Assembly (NCBI GenBank): GCA_046292765.1
Contig: JBKBQA010000001.1
Coordinates: 558,001 to 622,000 of the forward strand
Source: PGZG01 sp046292765
Lineage (GTDB): Bacteria > Pseudomonadota > Gammaproteobacteria > Pseudomonadales > Alcanivoracaceae
DNA: 64,000 nucleotides
Direction of reading: 5' to 3'
Position numbers and translations under genes: made by a program. This document shows, in pieces, positions 57,901 to 64,000 of this stretch. Under the pieces are notes generated by a model. It searched no databases, had not been told where the DNA came from, and saw only the letters and a list, made by a program, of their open reading frames with translations. Numbering within the stretch: position 1 is the first letter of the stretch; each line of letters opens with the position of its first letter.

Positions 57901-58518
57901 GTGGCACTCGGTTCCGGTTATCGCACTCACCCGCTGGATGAAAATGTTGATGATTACTTCTACGCCATCAAGGACCCGGGTGTGACTCGCAATGCCAATG
58001 GGGATTTCCAGGGCACTGCACCGACTGCTGTACTGAACCACGCGTCGCTGGAGGAGCTGATCGACAACCGGGAAGCAGATACCACTGGGCCGGGCTGGAA
58101 GTTGCCGCTGGTGGGAGATGGGGAGAAGAACCTTTCGGCACCAGTGGTGTTCGGCAACCGGATATTCTTCACCACCTATGAACCGGGTAGCGACGAACTC
58201 GCGGGAAACCCTTGCGCGGTGAGGATCGGTACCAGCTACCTTTACGTCATGAATTTGCTGACCGGCCAGCCGGCTGCTTATAACAACGACGGTTCCCTGT
58301 CTGACACCCGTCGTCAGCAGCTGCGTCAGGATGTGCCGCCACCGAGCCCGACGCTGCTGTCCGATGGTGAGCAGATTCTGGTGATCGTGGGTACCGAAGT
58401 GGTGGGTGGTGAGGATTTGGGCAACACCGGCCTGCGCCGTGGCAGCTGGTATCAACTCCAGCCGAATGAGCCGGATCGGGTTCCCCGCACTGGTGGTACA
58501 CCAGATCCGGCGCCCTGA
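55000..58518 (+). CDS. pilY1: PilY1-type pilus tip adhesin, paralog 2, with Trp/Cys-rich repeats
   Basis: 1172 residues. Signal peptide (about 1-27), vWA domain with MIDAS DTSGS (Asp55), a Trp/Cys-rich insertion (about 219-365), vWA remainder with ECESNHVILFTDGAPSP-like sequence, then a C-terminal propeller with the calcium pattern DMDFDGVAD in VVDMDFDGVADFFYFGDLGG. The insertion has units such as YGPWTAIGGSC and FGPWTNAVGTC at about 23-residue spacing and ends with RRRETVC and RTRGFQ, resembling thrombospondin type 1 repeats. It shares the propeller and pilin-operon position with paralog 1. Confidence 0.93.
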   Translation: MNRIMDRLLRAGALVLAVMLSPTALYADDTEIFFSRAQADNEQNEPIANVFIMLDTSGSMRWCEANLSVSGHNATWCSDYTKRRINILQDALKEMLKDAPDGVRIGIGRFNFLVPSITSGTGGTGQIGGRVLVPVVDVNDANRKVFEAEIAKLNDAGNAATGQAGAQPVGDTPTARAYSEAVRYMMGMTPRFGVAANGAQNGICLETATREIDCIDVFDGWSEWKELELGVCDPLDPACRVELGDPQPIAGTCDLSLESCSADYGPWTAIGGSCNLLESGICRVSFGPWTNAVGTCNVSLPTCQYGDWEDWVVTRASGANNGNCPIVNQPTFERRRETVCTRTNIFGVCNRTATQCQERTRGFQTRAQNFEARFPTQYYEREATYFTREALYRKQCGIETYCANYADIVKSGKYVSPINMENQCESNHVILFTDGAPSPNDTAGDQGFTNCGTKNSYDCQVQISEYLHSDGNAMKRKVKTYNIGLYMGPNQTSMERVSTDGADGTINADDSDELIKAFASIIDLIADNSRSFSAPGVAVNQMNRLQHLDQLYYAVFEPRKSSYWDGNLKRYRVVDGQIRAQNGPAVDPQTGFFAESARSFWSGETDGPDVRKGGAREQLAGRRLFYSDAAGVTKQLNWAEDNDPTLFGLPASATAEQVEELKGRLKTNWGDPLHSEPVLVNYGGSSDNNLIFLSGNDGMLRGVESRTGKEVFSFMPHELFRQANRFTVDRPGLAEDNSRQLYGLDGSWTVWRRPGATPAAAPSNVYLYGGMRRGGQSYYMIDASNPSSPEQVWRIDPSRDGYARLGQTWSQPTLTQVMVNGAPRAVLVFGGGYSPADHDRRQGQARRANDASGNIIYVADALTGNLLWSAGAGGAGARHTTVPSMNWSVPSAISVVDMDFDGVADFFYFGDLGGQVFRIDVDQEHIRDSNVRRLANLNTAGAAGNRRFYYPPAISYVRGEDGSENLYVALGSGYRTHPLDENVDDYFYAIKDPGVTRNANGDFQGTAPTAVLNHASLEELIDNREADTTGPGWKLPLVGDGEKNLSAPVVFGNRIFFTTYEPGSDELAGNPCAVRIGTSYLYVMNLLTGQPAAYNNDGSLSDTRRQQLRQDVPPPSPTLLSDGEQILVIVGTEVVGGEDLGNTGLRRGSWYQLQPNEPDRVPRTGGTPDPAP

Positions 58519-58542
58519 TCAGGTGCTTTGATTGGCAGTCTT

Positions 58543-58585
58543 GCTGAAGTAGAAACGGGCCCAGAGGGCCCGTTTCTACTTCAGC
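58543..58585 (+). terminator. Long-stem terminator between the second pilY1 and fimT
   Basis: Perfect 20-bp stem 58543-58562 and 58566-58585 around AGA. Ends the second tip operon. The same stem reaches the last codons of the convergent fimT gene (stop at 58581-58583), so it may stop both transcripts. Confidence 0.85.
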
Positions 58586-59078
58586 ACAGCGCATCCGGTG
58601 TGGCCGTCTCCATGCGGGGCCTGCCGGCCCAGTTCAAGACAATCCGTCGGGCAGAGCTGCGATTGCAGATCAGGAAGCTGCCATTTTGATAGTGACTGCG
58701 CCCGTCGCGATGGAACCACAATGCCTGGCCGCGAAAGCGATTCCAGCGCACCGTGACGCCGCTGGGCAGGGTCAGGCTGGTGAGGATGTCATCATCATTC
58801 GCACTGGCAGGCGGCCCCCGAACGACTTCCAGCCGAGTGGTTTGCAGAAAGCGCTCGCAGCGGTGGTTGGCATCACAGAGCCGGATCTCGCCATGAACCA
58901 GGGCTTCGGCCCGGGCCTGGGCAATCAGGCGCATGACATCATGGCTGGAGGCCACCACCTTCTGCCGCTCTATGATCTGGTGCAGCGGCGGCATGGCGAC
59001 TGCCAGCGTGATGCTGGCGATGGCAAGTCCGATCAGCAATTCCGGCAGGGTCAGTCCACGTCTGCTCTCTCCGTACAT
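58581..59078 (-). CDS. fimT: FimT-like pseudopilin with GRxR motif
   Basis: About 165 residues. Prepilin motif SRRGLTLPELLIGLAIASIT with Glu+5, GspH-type body, and near the C-terminus WAGRPRMETATPDALC, where GRPR fits the GRxR motif that binds DNA in Legionella FimT-type natural transformation proteins. Neither of the operon FimU-like copies has this. The start at 59078 has GGAGAG upstream; a GTG eleven codons earlier is poorer. Encoded on the strand opposite the tip operons, between pilY1 and pilE. Confidence 0.85.
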   Translation of the reverse strand: MYGESRRGLTLPELLIGLAIASITLAVAMPPLHQIIERQKVVASSHDVMRLIAQARAEALVHGEIRLCDANHRCERFLQTTRLEVVRGPPASANDDDILTSLTLPSGVTVRWNRFRGQALWFHRDGRSHYQNGSFLICNRSSARRIVLNWAGRPRMETATPDALC

Positions 59079-59279
59079 AGTCTCTCCGAGGCATCGGCAG
59101 GGGATGAGCACGCCATGATGCCGTCCGGGCCATGAAACGGCCCGAGGACAGTCGCCCGATCTGACGTCAGGCGATGTGGTTCACGTTTGCAGGACATTGG
59201 CGCCCGCGGGGGGGCATCACGACGGTGGTGAAACTGTTGTATGCTAGGGCGAAGTTATTAAGCACACCGGAGAGATGCC

Positions 59280-59696
59280 ATGCCCAGCCGCGCTGCCAGA
59301 CAGGCCGGTTTTACCCTGATTGAGCTGATGATCGTGGTCGTGATCATCGGCATCATTGCTGCCGTGGGCTACCCGGCTTACACCCGTCAGGTGCAGAACA
59401 CCCATCAGCAGGCCGCCCAGGGCGACATGATGAGCGCGCTGGCTGGCGCCGAGGCCTGGCGGGCCCAGCGTTTTACCTACACCGGCTATACACTCCCTGC
59501 ATCCATGCTGGGCTCGGATCGCTATAACTTTGCCGTCGATATCGCAGCCAATGGCCAGGCCTTGACCGTCACCGCCGAAGCCAAGGGGCCGCAGGCCGGT
59601 GCCGGGGCCATGGCTGTTAACAATCAAGGTCAGACCTGCCTTAACAAGGGCAGCGACAGTGCCTGTACCATCGGTACCAACGACTCCTGGAAATGA
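59280..59696 (+). CDS. pilE: Type IV pilin-like protein PilE
   Basis: 138 residues. Prepilin motif QAGFTLIELMIVVVIIGIIA with Glu+5 and a short C-terminal domain with a Cys pair (CLNKGSDSAC). In Pseudomonas, minor pilin PilE is the last gene of the tip operon; here it stands alone after fimT with about 200 bp of upstream sequence. It could act as minor pilin linking tip complex to the fibre; a major-pilin role is less likely from its size and position. Confidence 0.88.
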   Translation: MPSRAARQAGFTLIELMIVVVIIGIIAAVGYPAYTRQVQNTHQQAAQGDMMSALAGAEAWRAQRFTYTGYTLPASMLGSDRYNFAVDIAANGQALTVTAEAKGPQAGAGAMAVNNQGQTCLNKGSDSACTIGTNDSWK

Positions 59697-59714
59697 GCCG
59701 CAGGTCGCCCTGCG

Positions 59715-60797
59715 TTGTCTGATGTCCTGATTGTCGGCGCCGGCATTGCCGGCATGCTGACTGCCGTGGAGCTGGCCGATCGCGGTTTCAGCGTCCGTCT
59801 GCTGGATGATCCTGTTGCCCATCCCCCGGCTTCCTGGGCCGGTGGTGGGATCCTCTCGCCGCTGTTCCCCTGGCGTTATCCGCCCGCCCTGCTGCCGCTG
59901 ACCCGGCATGCCTTTGCTGATTACCAGATGTTGTCTGCGCGCATTGTGGCCGCTGGCGGGATTGATCCGGAGGTTGATCGGGGCGGCATGCTGGTGCTCG
60001 ACGATCCCGATCCAGCCCTGATCCGGGACTGGGCGGAACGCAGTGGGGAGCCGGTCCATCAGGGGCGAGCGAGTGACTATCTGCCGTGGCAGGGGGAGCA
60101 GGCCGCCGTCTGGTTGCCGGGTATCGGTCGCATTCGTAACCCGCGTTTGCTAAAGGGCCTGCGTCATCTGCTTGCTGTTAGTGCGATCCCGGTGCTGCCG
60201 TTGGCGGCCAGCCGCATACAGTTGGCGGATCGGGGCGTTGAGGTGGTAACCCCGGCAGGTGTACTGCGCGCGGACAGAGTGGTGGTGACAGCGGGTGCGT
60301 TAAGCGCGCGGTTGTTGCCGGAGGGGATCGATACCGGGATTCATCCGGTTCGCGGCCAAATGCTGCTCTATCGACCCGAGCAGCCGCTGCCTGAGGCGGT
60401 GGTACTGGCGGCGGAGGGCTATCTGATTCCGCGTCGGGACGGCTACCTGCTGGTCGGGTCAACGGTGGAGCCCGGCATTGATGACAGTGTGCCAACGGCG
60501 CTGGCGCAGCAGCAGCTGTGTGACAGAGCCGCGCAGCTGTGGCCGCTGCTGGCGGATCATACCCCGGTGGCGCAGTGGGCGGGGATTCGCCCCGGCAGTC
60601 GCCGGCCGCTGCCGTGGATTGGCGAGGTGCCTGGCAGTGGCGGGCGTCTCTGGCTTAATAGTGGACACTTCCGCAATGGTCTGGTGTGCGGCCCCGGCAG
60701 TGCGCGGTTGCTGGCGAGACTGATGTGCGGTGAGCCCAGCGATTGTGATCCGGCCGCTTATGCGTTGCCGTCATCCTCGTCGTCATCGCCGCCCTGA
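59715..60797 (+). CDS. thiO: Glycine oxidase ThiO family FAD-dependent oxidase
   Basis: 360 residues. The FAD-binding Rossmann motif VLIVGAGIAGMLTAVELADR (about 4-23), GGGILSPLFPW, GQMLLY, SRRPLPWIG and NSGHFRNGLV match the DAO/ThiO branch, which supplies iminoacetate for the thiamine thiazole ring. A TTG start at 59715 is used. The 3' end overlaps pilR by 40 nt in convergent orientation. This position beside pilR is conserved in Pseudomonas. Confidence 0.88.
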   Translation: MSDVLIVGAGIAGMLTAVELADRGFSVRLLDDPVAHPPASWAGGGILSPLFPWRYPPALLPLTRHAFADYQMLSARIVAAGGIDPEVDRGGMLVLDDPDPALIRDWAERSGEPVHQGRASDYLPWQGEQAAVWLPGIGRIRNPRLLKGLRHLLAVSAIPVLPLAASRIQLADRGVEVVTPAGVLRADRVVVTAGALSARLLPEGIDTGIHPVRGQMLLYRPEQPLPEAVVLAAEGYLIPRRDGYLLVGSTVEPGIDDSVPTALAQQQLCDRAAQLWPLLADHTPVAQWAGIRPGSRRPLPWIGEVPGSGGRLWLNSGHFRNGLVCGPGSARLLARLMCGEPSDCDPAAYALPSSSSSSPP

Positions 60798-62149
60798 TCG
60801 AGCGACAATTTCTGTAGCCGGTAGCGCAGCGAACGGAACGTCATGCCGAGTTTTTTCGCCGCTGCCGTGCGATTCCAGTGAGTGGCATCAAGGGCCCGCA
60901 ACAGTTCGGCTCGCTCCACCTCCAGCAGAAATTCCTCCAGCGGCATCGACGCTGGCCGCGTGGGCAGACCACCACCATGGCCTGTATCGCTCTCTTGCCG
61001 GGGTGCTTCCGGCAGGGCCAGATGGATGACATCAATCTGATGCCCATCCGAGAGGGTCAGCGCCCGTTCCAAAACGTTTTCCAGCTCGCGCACATTGCCG
61101 GGGAAGGGGTAATGCTGGAGTGCTTTTTGCGCCGTTTCCGTCAGCGCCGGCACCGGCAGGTTCCACTGTCGACAGAGACGCTCAAGGATGTGGCAGACCA
61201 GCAGTGGAATATCACCGGCCCGCTCGCGCAGCGCCGGTACCCGGGTCTCGATCACGTTCAGGCGGTAGTAAAGATCCTGTCGGAACCGCCCTTCATTGAC
61301 CTCACGGCCAAGATTTTTGTGGGTGGCGCAAAGCAGCCGAATGTTGACCGGGAACTCCCGTGACTCACCTACCGGACGCACGGATTTCTCCTGAATCGCC
61401 CGCAGCAGTTTTACCTGCATGTGCAGTGGCAGGTCAGCCACCTCATCGAGAAACAGGGTGCCGCCGTCGGCTTCACGGAACAGGCCCTTGCGATCTTCAT
61501 GGGCACCAGTGAAGCTGCCCTTGCGATGGCCGAAAAATTCGCTCTCCATCAGCTCCGATGGAATGGCGCCGCAGTTTACCGCCACGAACGGTTTCTCCCG
61601 GCGCGGTCCAAGGGCGTGAATCAGCCGGGCCACTCTTTCCTTGCCGCTGCCGGATTCACCGGCGATGTAGATTGGCGCCTGACTGCGGGCCAGCTTGCCG
61701 ATTTGCTCCCGCAGTGACTTCATCAACGGGTGCTCGCCGATAAGCTGATCGGCAGACTGTTCAGCCGGGCCCTGCCGGCGGATATCGAGGCCGTCGTCGA
61801 TTAATTGCCGCAACCGGTCCAGCGTCACCGGCTTGGCGATAAAATCGAAGGCGCCTTCCTTCATCGCCAGCGTGGCGGTTTCCATGCTGCCGTGGGCAGT
61901 GATCATGGCAATGGGCATGTCCGGAAGGCGGCGGCTGACATGGCGCACCAGATCAATGCCATCACCATCGGGCAGGTTCATGTCAGTGAGACACAGGTCA
62001 AAGCTGCTCTCTCCCAGCACACGAAAGGCGTCAGTCAGGGTGCCGACCGCCTCCGCGTCCAGTTTCATGCGTCCGAGCGTAATGACCAGCAGTTCGCGCA
62101 GATCTGCCTCATCATCAACGACCAATACCCGTTGTGTTCCTTGTGTCAT
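60758..62149 (-). CDS. pilR: Type IV pilus response regulator, NtrC family
   Basis: 463 residues. Receiver domain (phospho-acceptor Asp56 in LCLTDMNLPDGDG), sigma-54 interaction AAA+ domain with Walker A GESGSGKE and the sigma-54 contact loop GSFTGA (the usual GAFTGA with Ser, common in PilR), and a Fis-type helix-turn-helix (WNRTAAAKKLGMTFRSLRYRLQ) at the C-terminus. It activates pilin transcription with sigma-54. Acts with PilS, 8 nt upstream. Confidence 0.95.
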   Translation of the reverse strand: MTQGTQRVLVVDDEADLRELLVITLGRMKLDAEAVGTLTDAFRVLGESSFDLCLTDMNLPDGDGIDLVRHVSRRLPDMPIAMITAHGSMETATLAMKEGAFDFIAKPVTLDRLRQLIDDGLDIRRQGPAEQSADQLIGEHPLMKSLREQIGKLARSQAPIYIAGESGSGKERVARLIHALGPRREKPFVAVNCGAIPSELMESEFFGHRKGSFTGAHEDRKGLFREADGGTLFLDEVADLPLHMQVKLLRAIQEKSVRPVGESREFPVNIRLLCATHKNLGREVNEGRFRQDLYYRLNVIETRVPALRERAGDIPLLVCHILERLCRQWNLPVPALTETAQKALQHYPFPGNVRELENVLERALTLSDGHQIDVIHLALPEAPRQESDTGHGGGLPTRPASMPLEEFLLEVERAELLRALDATHWNRTAAAKKLGMTFRSLRYRLQKLSLDQGGDDDEDDGNA

Positions 62150-62157
62150 GGCATGCC

Positions 62158-63732
62158 TTACTGAAAGACCCGGTCAGGATGGGCGAAGGTTATCACAAAG
62201 GAGGCACCGTCGACGGTGTCGTCCAGATCCAGCTGGGCCTGATTGGCCTGGCACAGTTCCCGGCAGACAAACAGGCCGAGCCCGGTGCCTTGTCTGGAGG
62301 TGGTAAAAAAGGGCTCAAACAGATGGGCTCGGGCCGTTTCCGGGATGCCTGCCCCGGTGTCACGGATGCGCAGCCACGGCAGGTCGGTGCCTTGCTGGTA
62401 GCCGCCGGAAAGGGACACGGTCACCTCTTCGCCGCCATGGCGGAATGCATTGCTGATCAGATTGTGGAGAATCTGCTCCAGCTGGCCTGGGTCGAATCGC
62501 ACATGCAGATTGGCGGCAATATTGACGTCGAGCTGTGCCGGCAGTTTGCCCCGATCAATCCAGTAAAGCCGGATTTTTTCTCCCATTTCTTTCAGCGACA
62601 GTCGTTCCGCGGCGCCGGATTGCCGCCGTGACAGACTGAGTACATCGTCAATAATGCCGTTCATGCGCCGAACATTTGTGGCGACGATATCGAGCAGGCG
62701 CCGGTCACCGCTATTGTCGATGCCTTCGGCGAGCAGGTCCGTTGCATGGCTGATGGCACTGAGGGGGTTGCGTATTTCATGGGCAATGGTGGCAGACATG
62801 CGTCCCAGTGACGCCAGCTTGAGCTGCTGGGCTTCCTGAGCCAGTTGGCGCTGGTCTTCCAGAAATGCCAGCGTAAGGGGCTGCTCGCCGTGATCCAGTC
62901 GGGCAAATCGCACCAGCACAGTGGCGCCTCCCCGGGTCAGCTGCGCCGCCGGTCGATGCTGCATCGGATTGGTTTGCCATTGACGCCAGAGATGGGTGAT
63001 GGCTGGCGACACGATGCTGTTTTCCAGTGTGCCGGGGCCGGATAGCATCAGGCCCTCGGCGGCCTTGTTGGCCAGCAGTATCCGTTGCTCCGGATCGAAT
63101 ACCATCACGCCGGTACGCATCCGCTGGACGATCTGCCGGTTAAGCTCTTCCAGCTGGATGATGGCCTGCTGCCGCGTTTCCGCCAGCGCCTCGCTCACGT
63201 CCAGTCTGCGGGCAATCAGATGGATGATGATGGCCGTCACAAAGAAAGCGAGGCCCAGCATGGCGGATTCGGTCAGCATCCAGGGGTTGCTGTTGGTCCG
63301 CTGGATCGAGAACCAGAACTGCTCGAACATCACGGCGATGGTGGCCACCGCCGCCACCAGTAATCCGCCGCGACCGGGGAGCAGGATGCTGGCGGAAGCC
63401 ACGGTCACCATCAGCAGCACCGACAGACTGCTCTTGATGCCACCACTGGCGTGGATCAGCACCGTCAGCAACAGCACATCGATCATCACCGGTAACAGCG
63501 ACGCCCACTGGGGGAACTGGCGCCGCAGCGCTGACATGGAGAGGGCGGAGATCAGTGTCAGCAGCAGGTACAGCGAGGCGCTGCCGATAAACAGCGCTGG
63601 CTGGCTGTTATCACCCAGTACGCTGGTGGGGGCAATGTTAAAGATGGCGACCAGAATCAGCGCCAGACAGATCCGATAGGCAGCGTAGACCCGTGCCGGC
63701 GTCCAGAAACCGGCAGTCTGCAGCTCAGTCAT
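62158..63732 (-). CDS. pilS: Type IV pilus sensor kinase
   Basis: About 524 residues. Six predicted N-terminal transmembrane helices (about 20-185), a PAS-like region (about 225-320), phosphoacceptor box MSATIAHEIRNPLSAISHA (His near 330) and a C-terminal HATPase with NLISNAFRHGG and GTGLGLFVCRELC. Starts at 63732 (MTELQTAGFW), overlapping the upstream small gene by 8 nt. Senses pilin levels in Pseudomonas; the cognate partner is PilR. Confidence 0.94.
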   Translation of the reverse strand: MTELQTAGFWTPARVYAAYRICLALILVAIFNIAPTSVLGDNSQPALFIGSASLYLLLTLISALSMSALRRQFPQWASLLPVMIDVLLLTVLIHASGGIKSSLSVLLMVTVASASILLPGRGGLLVAAVATIAVMFEQFWFSIQRTNSNPWMLTESAMLGLAFFVTAIIIHLIARRLDVSEALAETRQQAIIQLEELNRQIVQRMRTGVMVFDPEQRILLANKAAEGLMLSGPGTLENSIVSPAITHLWRQWQTNPMQHRPAAQLTRGGATVLVRFARLDHGEQPLTLAFLEDQRQLAQEAQQLKLASLGRMSATIAHEIRNPLSAISHATDLLAEGIDNSGDRRLLDIVATNVRRMNGIIDDVLSLSRRQSGAAERLSLKEMGEKIRLYWIDRGKLPAQLDVNIAANLHVRFDPGQLEQILHNLISNAFRHGGEEVTVSLSGGYQQGTDLPWLRIRDTGAGIPETARAHLFEPFFTTSRQGTGLGLFVCRELCQANQAQLDLDDTVDGASFVITFAHPDRVFQ

Positions 63733-63961
63733 GGTGCTCAAGCCACTGGCGCCGATGTTCGTCGCTGCAGAAGGCGCGCTCACCCTCACGGACGGCTTCA
63801 CTGAGTGGAACATGGACGTCACACTGGGCGCAGCGAACCATCTTCTGCGGGTTGTTGTCTGCCGAAGGTGGCGGTTGACGCGGTGCCAGCAGGGTCTGGC
63901 GCAGAATACGCCACACCAGCCAGATCAGGGCGGCAAGGATAATCAGGCGGATCAGTCCCAT
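63725..63961 (-). CDS. PP0621-type small membrane zinc-ribbon protein
   Basis: 78 residues. One N-terminal transmembrane helix (about 3-20), a Pro-rich linker, and a C-terminal CAQCDVHVPLSEAV / FCSDEHRRQWLEHHD zinc-ribbon-like segment with Cys/His ligands. This gene family is typically found directly upstream of pilS and overlaps it by 8 nt here. Function unknown; its conserved association suggests a PilS-related role. Confidence 0.85.
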   Translation of the reverse strand: MGLIRLIILAALIWLVWRILRQTLLAPRQPPPSADNNPQKMVRCAQCDVHVPLSEAVREGERAFCSDEHRRQWLEHHD

Positions 63962-64000
63962 GGTGTCCTCTCGGTAGTGGGGGCAACCGTATCGCCCCTG

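Noticed and set aside
56953..58455. Long antisense frame (500 codons) opposite the second pilY1
   Set aside because: Shadow of a GC-rich coding strand; composition His/Arg/Gln-rich, no start signal, no motif.
1..64000. tRNA, rRNA, CRISPR, insertion sequences or prophage
   Set aside because: No cloverleaf, rRNA, direct-repeat array, transposase or phage gene was recognised.

Overview
The window is about 64 kb of GC-rich chromosomal DNA from a gammaproteobacterium. Two long blocks of gene order match what I remember of Pseudomonas aeruginosa: purD-purH-fis-dusB-DUF3426-prmA-accC-accB-aroQ-dsbD at 1-12.5 kb, and ispB-rplU-rpmA-obgE-proB-rpsT-murJ-ribF-ileS-lspA-fkpB-ispH-minor pilins-pilE-thiO-pilR-pilS at 32.6-64 kb. 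The lipid genes between them (phasin-like protein, desaturase, enoyl-CoA hydratase, dienoyl-CoA reductase-like SDR, wax/sulfolipid-type sulfotransferase) fit an Alcanivorax-like marine or oil-associated lineage. That genus-level guess is inference. No rRNA, tRNA, CRISPR array or insertion sequence was seen.

Region by region. 1-10.5 kb, minus strand: purine synthesis, the Fis regulator, tRNA dihydrouridine synthase, L11 methylation, acetyl-CoA carboxylase subunits and 3-dehydroquinase. An orphan P-loop ATPase with its own AT-rich promoter and operator-like palindrome sits between purH and purD. 10.6-18.5 kb: dsbD diverges from an operon encoding a TlpA-like thioredoxin, a DUF4266 mini-lipoprotein, a DUF3570 outer-membrane protein, an ApbE flavin transferase and a QseB/PmrA-type two-component system. 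The DUF3570 protein carries an ApbE-type flavinylation motif, and the shared promoter carries two PmrA/QseB-type boxes, so this looks like a self-regulated extracytoplasmic flavin/thiol system. 18.5-32 kb: ABC1 kinase, phasin-like protein, and several lipid-metabolism and small hypothetical genes in short operons.

32-45.5 kb: a housekeeping block (polyprenyl synthase, ribosomal proteins, Obg, ProB, MurJ, RibF, IleS, LspA, FkpB, IspH). Its intergenic gaps contain four copies of an unusual structured repeat: a core of about 50 nt with two mini-hairpins that have TCCM tetraloops, enclosed by long, nearly perfect inverted arms. Between copies the arms and mini-stems differ by compensated changes, so structure is conserved rather than sequence. 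This is the most novel non-coding signal in the window.

45.7-64 kb: type IV pilus assembly. The minor-pilin/tip-adhesin operon fimU-like-pilV-pilW-pilX-pilY1 is present twice in tandem with clear divergence. The two PilY1 tip proteins share the C-terminal propeller and its calcium-site pattern but carry unrelated insertions inside the N-terminal von Willebrand A domain: two beta-sandwich-like units in one, Trp/Cys-rich thrombospondin-like repeats in the other. A third GspH/FimT protein on the opposite strand has the GRxR motif linked to DNA uptake. pilE, thiO, pilR and pilS complete the locus.
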